From assembly GCA_947499155.1 (NCBI GenBank), contig CANMND010000001.1:434001-498000 (forward strand): a DNA stretch of 64,000 bases, given 5' to 3'. This document shows positions 19,564 through 27,686 of the stretch, in pieces. Every line of letters begins with the position of its first letter. Positions within the stretch are counted from its first letter, which is position 1. The translations under genes were made by a program, and so were the position numbers. The notes under the pieces were generated by a model. That model ran no database searches. It saw only the letters and a list, made by a program, of their open reading frames with translations, and was not told the DNA's origin. The stretch is from an uncultured Sphingomonadales bacterium (lineage in GTDB: Bacteria; Pseudomonadota; Alphaproteobacteria; Sphingomonadales; Rhodothalassiaceae).

Positions 19564-20793
19564 ATGAGCCGGTTTGAAAATCACGTCACCCATCTTGAAT
19601 GCTCGAAAACTGGGCAGCGTTATGAAGCAGGTGAGGTGCACGGACTTTCAGACGCAGGCAAGCCGCTTTTGGTGCGTTATGATCTTGATGCTCTTGCCAG
19701 GTCCATCGACAAGAAAACCCTGAAAAACCGCACTGGTGGCTTTTGGCGCTATCGGGAGTTTCTACCGGTCCGGCATGATGAAAACATCATCCGGCTGGGC
19801 GAGGAAATGACACCGCTTGCCCGCTGTCACCATTTGGAAAAGGACCATGGTATTACCGGAGAGATTCTGGTCAAGGATGAGGGCAGGCTTCCCACTGGCA
19901 GCTTTAAGGCACGTGGTCTCGCGATGGCTGTGGCCATGGCAAAAGAGTTGGGAATCAGCCGTATTGCCATGCCAACAAACGGCAATGCGGGCGCGGCCCT
20001 GTCTGCTTATGGTGCACAGGCCGGTATGGAGTGCTTTATATTCTGCCCGGCAGATACGCCAGATACCAATGTGCGCGAAATTGCCATGCAAGGCGCCAAG
20101 GTGTACCGCGTCAATGGCTTGATTGATGACTGCGGCAAGCTTGTGGGTGCGGGAAAAGAACCCATGGGCTGGTTTGATTTCTCAACCCTGAAAGAGCCCT
20201 ACCGGATCGAAGGCAAAAAGACCATGGGGCTTGAACTGGCCGAACAGTTGGGCTGGCAGGTGCCTGATGTGATCTTTTACCCCACAGGGGGCGGTACCGG
20301 CCTTATTGGCATGTGGAAGGCTTTTGACGAACTGGAGAAGATCGGCTGGATCGGCTCAAAGCGTCCGCGCATGGTAGCGGTTCAGGCCGCCGGTTGCGCC
20401 CCCATTGTCAAGGCATGGGAAGATGGCGCAGACCATGCACCGCGCTGGGAAAATGCCCATACGGTTGCAGCCGGGATCCGGGTGCCGCAGGCTGTCGGTG
20501 ATTTCCTGATTCTTGATGCCGTTCGCACATCAAATGGCTTTGCTATTGCTGTTGAAGATGATGCGATTGAAGATGCCCGTGCCCGCTGCGCTGCCCGTGA
20601 TGGCGTGCTTTTATGCCCGGAAACGGCAGCCACCCTTGCAGCCTATGAACAAGCGCTTCAGGATGGCCGTGTTGGACGTGATGAGCGGGTGGTCCTGTTC
20701 AATTGTGGCTCAGGTCTCAAATATCCCATGCCGGACAAAAGCATCACGCTCGACAAGGATGCGCCTATGGATTGGGACAGTTTCGGCAAGTGA
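19564..20793 (+). CDS. thrC: Threonine synthase
   Basis: The 409-residue product converts O-phosphohomoserine to threonine using pyridoxal phosphate. PLP would sit on Lys115 in PTGSFKARG. The phosphate loop is FYPTGGGTGLIG, and the N-terminus HLECSKTGQRYEAGEVHGLS looks like the zinc-ribbon-like lead of the archaeal/plant-type threonine synthases. The length fits that type rather than the long E. coli ThrC. The start is backed by AGGACAGG 5 bases upstream of the ATG. It follows asd by 50 bases, probably in one transcript. The downstream end is convergent with nfeD. Confidence 0.92.
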   Translation: MSRFENHVTHLECSKTGQRYEAGEVHGLSDAGKPLLVRYDLDALARSIDKKTLKNRTGGFWRYREFLPVRHDENIIRLGEEMTPLARCHHLEKDHGITGEILVKDEGRLPTGSFKARGLAMAVAMAKELGISRIAMPTNGNAGAALSAYGAQAGMECFIFCPADTPDTNVREIAMQGAKVYRVNGLIDDCGKLVGAGKEPMGWFDFSTLKEPYRIEGKKTMGLELAEQLGWQVPDVIFYPTGGGTGLIGMWKAFDELEKIGWIGSKRPRMVAVQAAGCAPIVKAWEDGADHAPRWENAHTVAAGIRVPQAVGDFLILDAVRTSNGFAIAVEDDAIEDARARCAARDGVLLCPETAATLAAYEQALQDGRVGRDERVVLFNCGSGLKYPMPDKSITLDKDAPMDWDSFGK

Positions 20794-20803
20794 CCCAAGG
20801 TGG

Positions 20804-21289
20804 TCAGTCTGGTGTCTTTTTGTCCTGTTCGTCCTGTTCGTCCGTTGGGGCGACAGGACGCACCTCCAGAACAATACCACTGACTGCCACAACTTCCACA
20901 ACACTGCCCGCCGGAGTGTCAGCGCCGTGGGCGGTCCAGATGCCGTCCCCAAGCTTCACGCGACCCACACCATGGCTAATGGCTTCTGTCACGACCAGCC
21001 TGCGTCCGATATGGCGCTCTGCCCCGCTATTGATCCGCTCGTCCCCGGAATCAGTACGGCTTGGGCGAAAAAACCGCCGCCCGGCCCATGTGGATATAAT
21101 TGCAAGAACAGCAAAGATGATCCCCTGAAATTCCGGTCCAAGAAACGGTAGCTGCAAGGTCAAAAGACCCGTTGCACCAGCGGCAAGAGCGATCCAGATA
21201 AACCATGCACCAGGTGCCGACAATTCGATGATCAGCAGCACCATGGCGATGATGAGCCACATCCAGGGTGTAAAATATAATGCCGCCAT
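20804..21289 (-). CDS. NfeD family membrane protein
   Basis: The 161-residue product has two or three hydrophobic segments at the N-terminus (MAALYFTPWMWLIIAMVLLI, then IWIALAAGATGLLTL and GIIFAVLAIISTWAG). These are followed by a soluble beta-barrel of OB type (GRRLVVTEAISHGVGRVKLG and TPAGSVVEVVAVSGIVLEV). This is the short NfeD1b form without the protease domain. It partners with stomatin-like SPFH proteins; here the SPFH gene lies 21 bases upstream on the same strand, so they are one operon. The C-terminus ends in a DEQDEQDK tail encoded by a short 9-base tandem repeat (20817-20841). Its start has GGAGTGG six bases upstream. Confidence 0.9.
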   Translation of the reverse strand: MAALYFTPWMWLIIAMVLLIIELSAPGAWFIWIALAAGATGLLTLQLPFLGPEFQGIIFAVLAIISTWAGRRFFRPSRTDSGDERINSGAERHIGRRLVVTEAISHGVGRVKLGDGIWTAHGADTPAGSVVEVVAVSGIVLEVRPVAPTDEQDEQDKKTPD

Positions 21290-21310
21290 TTTACCACTCC
21301 ACCGTCGTCA

Positions 21311-22321
21311 TTACAGTTTGTCCGGGCCAGATGTCGGTGGCCTGGTCGAAAGCCCCCTGCTTCTTTTGGATGGGCGCGTGGGTGCTGCAGGTGCTGCCCC
21401 GGAACCGGACGCACCATCTTCCTTGACGAACAGTTCCTGCAGGCCGCCAAGCGCGCCGATGATGCCTGTTGCTTCCATGGGCATGAACACAAGACGCGCA
21501 TTGGGAGAACGGGCGAATTCGGCCAGTGCCTCGACATATTTTTGCGCGACAAAATAATTGACCGCCTGCTGATCGCCATGTGCGATGGCCTCTGACACAA
21601 GGCGGGTTGCTTCCGCCTCAGCCGCCGCCAGGCGCTCTCGGGCTTCCGCATCCAGAATGGCCGCCTCTTGCCGGCCTTCCGCTTCCAGTACCTTGCCGCG
21701 TTTTTCTCCTTCCGCCCGGAGAATTTCACTTGCTCGACTGCCTTCCGCCTCAAGAATAGCCGCCCGCTTCTCCCGTTCGGCCTTCATCTGGCTTGCCATG
21801 GCATTAACGATATCAACGGGCGGATTGATATCCTTGATCTCGATCCGGGTTACCTTCACACCCCAGGGCGTAGTTGCATCATCCACAACATGCAGAAGTG
21901 CGGCATTTATTTTATCCCGTTGAGACAGGATTTCATCCAGATCCATCGAGCCTATGACAGTGCGGATATTGGTCATCGTCAGATTGAGAATGGCAAGTTG
22001 CAGATGTTCAACTTCATAAGCTGACTTGGCGGCATGCATGATCTGGTAAAAGACCACACCATCCACACCAACCATGGCATTATCCTTGGTGATCACCTCT
22101 TGCGTCGGGATATCAAGCACCTGTTCCTTCATGCTCATTCTTGCACCGATACGCTCGATGAAGGGGACCAGAAGATGTAATCCCGGCTCCAATGTACGGG
22201 TATAGCGCCCCAATCTTTCTACCGTGCAGGCATAGCCTTGCCTTACCATCTTGACGCCTGCAAATACCGTCAGAAGGGCGAGTACAATCAGTACAACCAC
22301 GAATATCTGAAATGCTGTCAT
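21311..22321 (-). CDS. qmcA: SPFH/Band 7 membrane protein, QmcA-like
   Basis: The 336-residue product has one N-terminal membrane segment (FQIFVVVLIVLALLTVFAG) and an SPFH domain (VERLGRYTRTLEPGLHLLVP, LDIPTQEVITKDNAMVGVDG, then WGVKVTRIEIKDINPP). These are followed by a long alanine/glutamate-rich coiled coil (EREKRAAILEAEGSRASEIL onward) and a proline/serine tail. This is the bacterial paraslipin/QmcA layout. SPFH proteins form membrane-associated rings that scaffold proteases or maintain membrane domains; the partner NfeD is encoded just downstream. ATG 22321 is chosen because it gives the membrane segment directly; no good ribosome site is visible. A terminator facing this gene lies upstream. 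Confidence 0.9.
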   Translation of the reverse strand: MTAFQIFVVVLIVLALLTVFAGVKMVRQGYACTVERLGRYTRTLEPGLHLLVPFIERIGARMSMKEQVLDIPTQEVITKDNAMVGVDGVVFYQIMHAAKSAYEVEHLQLAILNLTMTNIRTVIGSMDLDEILSQRDKINAALLHVVDDATTPWGVKVTRIEIKDINPPVDIVNAMASQMKAEREKRAAILEAEGSRASEILRAEGEKRGKVLEAEGRQEAAILDAEARERLAAAEAEATRLVSEAIAHGDQQAVNYFVAQKYVEALAEFARSPNARLVFMPMEATGIIGALGGLQELFVKEDGASGSGAAPAAPTRPSKRSRGLSTRPPTSGPDKL

Positions 22322-22386
22322 GTACAATACCAATATAACCTTCAATAGAGACCAATCAAAGTATGCCGCATACGGTTGTATTGGCA

Positions 22387-22421
22387 AGAAAAAACCCCCG
22401 CACCGACAAAGTGCAGGGGTT
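22387..22421 (-). terminator. Rho-independent terminator after the peroxiredoxin gene
   Basis: Reading the minus strand, an 11-base stem with one mismatch (AACCCCTGCAC / GTGCGGGGGTT) is followed immediately by a T run. It ends the peroxiredoxin transcript and insulates the qmcA-nfeD operon. Confidence 0.8.
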
Positions 22422-22454
22422 TGCTCGATAAGGCTTACAGGGCCTTCAAATGGC

Positions 22455-22937
22455 TTAAAGCGCCTTTAGAACATGTTCGGCGCTGGACACCTCAAACGCA
22501 CCCGGCTCTTCCACGAAAAGCTCTTTCACCACGCCATCTTCAACGATCATGGCATAGCGCTGTGAGCGGGTGCCGAGGCCAAAACCGGACCCGTCCATCT
22601 CAAGATCGACCGCATGGGCAAAGGCCCCATTGCCGTCAGCCAGCATCTCGACCTTATCGCCGGTATTGGACGCCTTGCCCCATGCATCCATGACAAACAC
22701 GTCATTGACGGACAGGCACGCAACCAAATCCACGCCCTTTGCCTTGATGGCATCGGCATGCTGCACAAAGCCCGGAAGATGACGGGCAGAGCAGGTCGGT
22801 GTGAAGGCACCAGGGACAGCAAAGACAACTGCCTTTTTCCCCTTGAACAGGTCACCACTTTCAACCGCCTCAGGGCCATCTGCACCCATACGGTTCAATT
22901 TTACAGACGGAAGCCTGTCACCTTTTTTGATCGCCAT
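22455..22937 (-). CDS. Peroxiredoxin of the Prx5 type
   Basis: The 160-residue product is a thioredoxin-fold peroxidase that reduces H2O2 and alkyl hydroperoxides in the cytoplasm. The peroxidatic cysteine is Cys49 in PGAFTPTCSARHLPG, the Prx5 form of the PxxxTxxC motif. Later conserved parts are LSVNDVFVMDAWGK and GLGTRSQRYAMIVEDG. No second, resolving cysteine is evident in the C-terminal part, so it probably relies on glutathione/glutaredoxin or thioredoxin as a 1-Cys-like enzyme. ATG 22937 gives the family start AIKKGDRLP. It stands alone between two terminators. Confidence 0.93.
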   Translation of the reverse strand: MAIKKGDRLPSVKLNRMGADGPEAVESGDLFKGKKAVVFAVPGAFTPTCSARHLPGFVQHADAIKAKGVDLVACLSVNDVFVMDAWGKASNTGDKVEMLADGNGAFAHAVDLEMDGSGFGLGTRSQRYAMIVEDGVVKELFVEEPGAFEVSSAEHVLKAL

Positions 22938-23094
22938 GAGACTCTCCTTCTTCGTCAACGGACCACGGCCTAGAAACAAGACCGTCGCTGTCCGGTAATC
23001 AAGTGGGCAGAATAACGCGATCCGGCATGATGTCCAGTACGACATCGCGTGTGAGGGTGAGTACAGACTGAAAGGGCGTCAGCTTTCCTAAAAG

Positions 23095-23142
23095 ACGAGG
23101 GCGCAAGTGACAGTGCCCCCGGCTTGTCACTTGCGCCCTCGT
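23095..23142 (-). terminator. Strong terminator after the PEP-CTERM gene (perfect 18-base inverted repeat)
   Basis: An uninterrupted 18-base inverted repeat (ACGAGGGCGCAAGTGACA and its complement, 12-base loop) lies 54 bases after the stop of the minus-strand PEP-CTERM gene and is followed on that strand by CTTTTAGG. The other strand ends in TATCAGGC, so it acts mainly on the minus strand. Confidence 0.75.
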
Positions 23143-23195
23143 ATCAGGCTTATCTCATTTCCACGGCTACGCCTACGAAATGAGGCCGTGCCAGA

Positions 23196-24011
23196 TCAGC
23201 TGCGGCGACGGCGCATGATACCAAATCCCACAAGACCCATTCCCAGAAGGGCAAGGCTGGCAGGAGCAGGAATATCTGTGGCACCGGCACCGACAATAAT
23301 GTCGATATCGGTCCTGTTAAGTTCAGTCCCCTGCTCGTCCAGGGCTGAAAGGAAGAACCGGTATGTGCCATCAACATTGGGATCAAACCCGTCAAATGGC
23401 GCATTGTTGAAAAATTCCATATTCCAGGAATTCTGACCCAGATTATTCTGTGACACCAATGTGGCAAAATCACTTGCCCCTGATGGCGCGCTGCAATCAG
23501 CCGAAATTCCGGCGCCATTGGCAGTCGCATTGGTGCCTATGGCATGGTCCGCGCAAGGCAGGTTAAACAGATCTATCTCAAGGAAATTCGTTCCTGATCC
23601 GGCATCGAAATCAATGCCCAGTACGAACTGGTAATCACCAAGATTGCCGCCGGTACCATCATAATTACTATTCACCGACCATTCAAAGTTCCATACAGGA
23701 GTGGTCGGAGAATTGGGCGCGAAAGAAAAACCGCCAGGTGCAGCGCCGGCGTTAAAGCTGTAAGTCCCGTCGCCGTTGCTGTTGAACGTGTTTTCAGGAT
23801 TGTTCGAGGCATTGAAGCGCAACTTTCCGCGAAGCCCCAATTCAATGCCGTCTCTCCGGTTAAGGGTGAAGCCACCATTGGCATTTCCACTGCCAAAGAT
23901 CACTTCATCCGTTGCACCCCCATCAAAAATAGTTGTTGCGTTGGCACCGCTCAGCGCGAGGCCTGATAGGGCAATGGCGCCGCCCATGATAACTGCTGGA
24001 ATATACTTCAT
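23196..24011 (-). CDS. PEP-CTERM-type sorted surface/secreted protein
   Basis: The 271-residue precursor has an N-terminal signal peptide (MKYIPAVIMGGAIALSGLAL, cleavage near ANA). A Gly/Asn/Asp-rich beta domain contains one likely disulfide pair (C in FNLPCAD and in SADCSAP). The C-terminus is a sorting signal: IPAPASLALLGMGLVGFG then MRRRR, which is the PEP-CTERM/VPLPA-like pattern of Pro-x-Pro, a hydrophobic helix and a basic tail. Such proteins are processed by an exosortase and usually go to the outer surface or extracellular polymer. No exosortase gene is in this window. The beta domain (FEWSVNSNYDG, YQFVLGIDFDAG) is not one I can name. The 254-base, very AT-rich stretch upstream (24012-24265) probably holds its promoter. 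Confidence 0.75.
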   Translation of the reverse strand: MKYIPAVIMGGAIALSGLALSGANATTIFDGGATDEVIFGSGNANGGFTLNRRDGIELGLRGKLRFNASNNPENTFNSNGDGTYSFNAGAAPGGFSFAPNSPTTPVWNFEWSVNSNYDGTGGNLGDYQFVLGIDFDAGSGTNFLEIDLFNLPCADHAIGTNATANGAGISADCSAPSGASDFATLVSQNNLGQNSWNMEFFNNAPFDGFDPNVDGTYRFFLSALDEQGTELNRTDIDIIVGAGATDIPAPASLALLGMGLVGFGIMRRRRS

Positions 24012-24265
24012 ATGCTCCCCCGCTTTACGGTAAGTTCCGCGTAAAATCATCGGCACCGGCCAATCGCCGAATGTCGGCTATCTGCGTCAGGGATCGCAAA
24101 TATTATGCCATTACGAAATCTAGTTTAATTATAGTTACTTAAAAAAAATACACGCTTTAGTGAATATCGTTACTGTAAAGAAAATTTACATTTTTGATCG
24201 ACATTTTCAGTTATGTAAAACTGGCTGACTCAGTAAAATGCACCCTTTGCGTTCATTGTCCGGAC

Positions 24266-24811
24266 TTATGCAGGGCGGCCATCGGCAAGAATGCGCGATG
24301 CCTGTTCAAGTCCTTTTAAAATTCGAGCCTTTTGTGCCCGGATAATAAAGAACGCACGTACCTTGTCCCATGGATTGGCAAAGCTGTGTGTCTCATTCCA
24401 AGTGACATGGCTGCCGTTCGATGAATGCTCAATCTCGAAATGAATGTCGGTCACCTTGTCATCAGACGATTGTCTCACATGCCAGCGCAGTGGCTTTTCA
24501 TAAACCAACAGTGTTTCTTCCATTTGCCAGGACTTGCGATCAGCCCGGAAGAAGATAAACCGTGTTGACCCGATCTGGTTGTCATCACCCACAAGCGGCG
24601 TGACGGCTGTGACGCCATATTGCCATGTGACGCGCCCCTCAGGACTTGTAAGAATATCGAATATCTGGTCATGCGGCTGGGTCATGTTGACGGAAACGGA
24701 TATATCCCAGTGAGTACGGGAATAGCAGTAATAGGCGCCAGCCAACACAGCCAGACACAGAAAACTGAATCCGGCAATCAGCCACCACTCCCATGGCTCT
24801 TTTTTATGCAT
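24266..24811 (-). CDS. SRPBCC-fold membrane-anchored protein
   Basis: The 181-residue product has one N-terminal membrane segment (WWLIAGFSFLCLAVLAGAYY). A domain of SRPBCC/polyketide-cyclase type follows: the opening SVNMTQPHDQIFDILTSPEG, then VGDDNQIGSTRFIFF, and the closing helix around KVRAFFIIRAQKARILKGLEQ. The fold binds hydrophobic ligands; the ligand here is unknown, and the anchor suggests it faces the periplasm. It overlaps the end of the upstream CCA-transferase gene by 8 bases, so they are co-transcribed. ATG 24811 is preferred; ATG 24847 would extend further into the neighbour. Confidence 0.65.
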   Translation of the reverse strand: MHKKEPWEWWLIAGFSFLCLAVLAGAYYCYSRTHWDISVSVNMTQPHDQIFDILTSPEGRVTWQYGVTAVTPLVGDDNQIGSTRFIFFRADRKSWQMEETLLVYEKPLRWHVRQSSDDKVTDIHFEIEHSSNGSHVTWNETHSFANPWDKVRAFFIIRAQKARILKGLEQASRILADGRPA

Positions 24812-26057
24812 CCCGCGTCTCCTGACCCGATGAATCGCTGTCTGCACCTTCTGTCAGAATTTGCCTTGCCTCATCAAGCAATGCCTCGCAGTCCAATTTG
24901 AAATCACTTTCTATCCACTGGTTCTCAAGCCTGTCCAGCACAGCGCCCATTTGAGGGCCTGCTGTCATGCCAAGCTTTATGAGATGACGTCCTTGAACCG
25001 GGAAGACAGGCCTTGTCCACTTATCCAGAAAGGTCAGTGCCGTGGCCAGATTATCTTCACCATCACCCAGCAAAATCCTGTCACGCACGCATGTTGCGCC
25101 ATCATGATAGCTGGCACAGCGCAGGCTTTTTTCATCAAAGTGAGGTGCAGGAGAAGCCAACGCGGCCAGGCGTGCCTGATCTGCCCGTGAAAGCCGCCAG
25201 CGCGCGCCAAGGCGTGCCAGATCCGCAGGTTTTACTAGGCTTGCCAGCCTGCGAAGACTGTCAATTGGCTCATCCAGCGTCCGCTCACGGGACATCAGGC
25301 GATGAAGACGGGCGAACATCATGTCACCGGTCCATTCTGATAGGACATGCGCCAGAATGCCCCCCCCAGCCATGGCGATCAGCACCGGCACAGGGTTATA
25401 CGCCGCCAGAAGGCGCAACATTTCTTCCCGCACCCGCTCAATGGACAAAATATCCAGCCGGTGTTGTTCGCTTATGGCAGCCGCAAGGCCCGCCGGGTCA
25501 AGGTCGCCCTGCCCATAATAGGCGTGAAAGCGGAAGAATCGCAGAATCCGCAAGGCATCTTCGGTGATCCGGTCTTGAGGGTTGCCAATGAAGCGCACCC
25601 GACCGGCCTTCAGATCGGCAAGTCCATCCACATAGTCATAGACGCGGCCATCCATATCGGCATAAAGCGCGTTCATGGTAAAATCCCGGCGTGAGGCATC
25701 CACCCGCCAGTCCGTGGTAAAGGCCACCTCGGCATGGCGTCCATCTGTAGACAAATCCTGACGAAGACTGGTTATTTCAAAGGGGCGGTGTTGGGATATG
25801 GCGGTCACCGTCCCATGCTCCCACCCAGTGGGCACAGCTTTTAATCCGGCCGCCTTAAGACAAGAGACCACCTGCTTCGGCTCAAGAACTGTTGCGATGT
25901 CATAATCTTTAACTGGACGACCCAAGAGCGCATCCCGAACAGCACCCCCCACATAACGCGCGCATCCTTCTCCAAGAGCCGCCATCACAGCGCGCCCTGC
26001 CTTGTCCTTTAAAAAAGAGGCGGACACATAAATGTCAGCGTTTGGGGATTTTTTCAT
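24804..26057 (-). CDS. cca: CCA tRNA nucleotidyltransferase
   Basis: The product (417 residues from ATG 26057, or 425 from ATG 26081) is a class II nucleotidyltransferase that adds or repairs the 3' CCA end of tRNA. Motifs: YVGGAVRDALLGRPVKDYDIAT with the helix-capping GG and the metal-binding D-x-D, RRDFTMNALY for base discrimination, and ITEDALRILRFFRFHAYYG for the neck helix. It carries no C-terminal HD domain, so it is the plain form. Both possible starts overlap the upstream DUF6111 gene (ending at 26035). In alphaproteobacteria cca is commonly found with NUDIX and DUF6111 genes, as here. Confidence 0.92.
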   Translation of the reverse strand: MKKSPNADIYVSASFLKDKAGRAVMAALGEGCARYVGGAVRDALLGRPVKDYDIATVLEPKQVVSCLKAAGLKAVPTGWEHGTVTAISQHRPFEITSLRQDLSTDGRHAEVAFTTDWRVDASRRDFTMNALYADMDGRVYDYVDGLADLKAGRVRFIGNPQDRITEDALRILRFFRFHAYYGQGDLDPAGLAAAISEQHRLDILSIERVREEMLRLLAAYNPVPVLIAMAGGGILAHVLSEWTGDMMFARLHRLMSRERTLDEPIDSLRRLASLVKPADLARLGARWRLSRADQARLAALASPAPHFDEKSLRCASYHDGATCVRDRILLGDGEDNLATALTFLDKWTRPVFPVQGRHLIKLGMTAGPQMGAVLDRLENQWIESDFKLDCEALLDEARQILTEGADSDSSGQETRDA

Positions 26058-26334
26058 AATGTCCAGGAACGAGTTGCCCATTTTCTATTGTAGCCGGCAC
26101 ATAGCGCATGGCGTCATTATCGCTATCCGGCATGACGGTTGACTGTCCATAAAGGAACAGACCCAAGGCAAACAACAAAATGAACGCCCCTCCGCCCCAG
26201 ACAATAAGGCGCTCCAAAACAGGGTTTACTTTTTCTCCGTCTCCGCGCCGGATCTGGCGCACCAGATAAAGCCAGGTGAGGAACAGTAGAAAGGGCAATA
26301 GAAACAAGACAAGCCTTATCAGTGCGCCACTCAT
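26035..26334 (-). CDS. DUF6111 family membrane protein
   Basis: The 99-residue product has two transmembrane segments (ALIRLVLFLLPFLLFLTWLY and VWGGGAFILLFALGLFLYG) joined by a basic cytoplasmic loop (RQIRRGDGEKVN). The C-terminal region ends YVPATIENGQLVPGHYEKIP. The family is known in alphaproteobacteria only as a conserved protein between NUDIX and cca genes; its function is unknown. It overlaps the start of cca and follows the NUDIX gene by 17 bases, so all three are likely one transcript. Confidence 0.8.
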   Translation of the reverse strand: MSGALIRLVLFLLPFLLFLTWLYLVRQIRRGDGEKVNPVLERLIVWGGGAFILLFALGLFLYGQSTVMPDSDNDAMRYVPATIENGQLVPGHYEKIPKR

Positions 26335-26351
26335 AATGTTCCCTTTTGCCG

Positions 26352-26942
26352 TTATAAAGCCACTTTATCCCGCAGGACGTCTGAGAGGTTTACCAGCATA
26401 TGCGCCGTTGCGCCCCAAATATAAAAATTCTTGTACGGCAGGGCATAATAGTCCCGAACCGTACCACGAAATTTCCGGCTGTGGAGTTGATGATTATTGG
26501 GGTCAATAATGAAGGACAAAGGCACCTCAAAGGCTTCCGCCACCTCTTCCTCCTGCAAGGTCAGGCTGAATGGCGGCGATACTATGCCAACAATCGGCAC
26601 AATCCGGTAGCCTGTCACCGTCAGGTAACTGTCCAGCCGCCCTGCAACGGTGACGTGACGCCGTGACAAGCCCACTTCTTCTTCCGTCTCACGCAAGGCG
26701 GTCGCGATTGCCCCCTTGTCTTGTGGTTCTTCCCGGCCACCGGGAAAACTGATCTGGCCTGCATGGGTCGGCAGATGATCGGTGCGCCGGGTGAGAAGGA
26801 TCGTCGGCCCCGCCTCACGCTCTACAATTGGCACCAAAACAGCCGCGCGCTGTGGCACGATTTCTGGAACAGGCCTTGGTGCGAGAGGATCGGAATACAG
26901 ATCATAATCACTGCGCAAAGGGCGTCGCGAAGCCCCCCTCAA
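26352..26942 (-). CDS. NUDIX hydrolase, CoA-pyrophosphatase type
   Basis: The product is about 196 residues. It has the Nudix box GxxxxE...RETEEEVGL (GGREEPQDKG then ALRETEEEVGL) preceded by HAGQISFPGG, the UPF0035-type signature of NudL/CoAse enzymes. These hydrolyse CoA and its derivatives to 4'-phosphopantetheine and 3',5'-ADP. Residues after the box (VTVAGRLDSYLTVTGYRIVPIV) fit too. The start is doubtful: the only near-cognate codon in frame is TTG at 26942, without a Shine-Dalgarno sequence. An ATG at 26946 lies in another frame, and removing one base of the six-G run at 26935-26940 would join it to the gene. It follows the DUF1285 gene by 30 bases. Confidence 0.88.
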   Translation of the reverse strand: MRGASRRPLRSDYDLYSDPLAPRPVPEIVPQRAAVLVPIVEREAGPTILLTRRTDHLPTHAGQISFPGGREEPQDKGAIATALRETEEEVGLSRRHVTVAGRLDSYLTVTGYRIVPIVGIVSPPFSLTLQEEEVAEAFEVPLSFIIDPNNHQLHSRKFRGTVRDYYALPYKNFYIWGATAHMLVNLSDVLRDKVAL

Positions 26943-26972
26943 ACATTCTATGATGGAACTCTTAAGCAGGTC

Positions 26973-27578
26973 TCAGTCCTCCTCATCAATGTGGCCGAGC
27001 GGGAAGAATACTCCACTACTCCAGACGCCTGCCATATCCTTGCCATCAATGGACATGACCGCAGAGCGCTCGACCAGATCATAATAAACCGGACGGGCGA
27101 TAAGTGCCTCCAGTCGGTCCCGCACCAGGATATATGGGCTTGGCCCTTTCGCATCCAGACTTTCTGTCACCCATATGGGATGATCCTCATCAGCAATGAC
27201 CAGATCGCCCGTCTGCATATGAAATGACAAAACCTGATCCTCGCCCTCCCCGTCACAGGCCATCGACACCGCCAGATAAGGCGCATCATCCACCTGGATT
27301 TTAAGCTTTTCCACAGGCGTCACCAGATAAGTGCCATCGTCATCATGCCGCAGCACTGTGGAAAACAATTTAACCATTTCTGGCCGGTTAATGGGTGTTC
27401 CCATGTAGAACCAGCGCCCATCGCGGGCGATACGTATATCAATATCCCCGCACAGCTCAGGTTCCCAGTCATGAACCGGCGGGTAGCGCTGGGCCTGCAT
27501 GTCCTTATACAGTTCATTAAGCCTGCGCCCCGCTTCAAGCTGCGCTTTGGATATGTTACGTGAACGATTTTCCGTCAT
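26973..27578 (-). CDS. DUF1285 family protein
   Basis: The product is 201 residues from the ATG at 27578; ATGs at 27587 and 27605 are possible. It matches the conserved DUF1285 layout: GDIDIRIARDGRWFYMGTPI, then RPEMVKLFSTVLRHDDDGTY, YLVTPVEKLKIQVDDAPYLA and a C-terminal YYDLVERS with GKDMAGVWSSGVFFPLG. No membrane or signal segment is visible, so it is cytoplasmic. A solved structure of the family shows a two-domain ligand-binding-like protein, but its activity is unknown. It is the first gene of the DUF1285-NUDIX-DUF6111-cca-SRPBCC block, divergent from the MoxR operon. The 108-base gap between them should hold both promoters. Confidence 0.85.
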   Translation of the reverse strand: MTENRSRNISKAQLEAGRRLNELYKDMQAQRYPPVHDWEPELCGDIDIRIARDGRWFYMGTPINRPEMVKLFSTVLRHDDDGTYLVTPVEKLKIQVDDAPYLAVSMACDGEGEDQVLSFHMQTGDLVIADEDHPIWVTESLDAKGPSPYILVRDRLEALIARPVYYDLVERSAVMSIDGKDMAGVWSSGVFFPLGHIDEED

Positions 27579-27686
27579 GAATTGCATCTTTCGTCTTACC
27601 TTCATCCCTTAATATAGTAAGACTCTCATGAACAAAAAGCCGACAAGCCGCCATAATACGATGGCACACAGTTAAGCCGTGCCCGA

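Noticed and set aside
20817..20841. Short tandem repeat (9-base unit, about 2.5 copies) considered as a CRISPR or satellite
   Set aside because: It lies inside the nfeD coding frame, encodes the DEQDEQ tail, and has no spacers.
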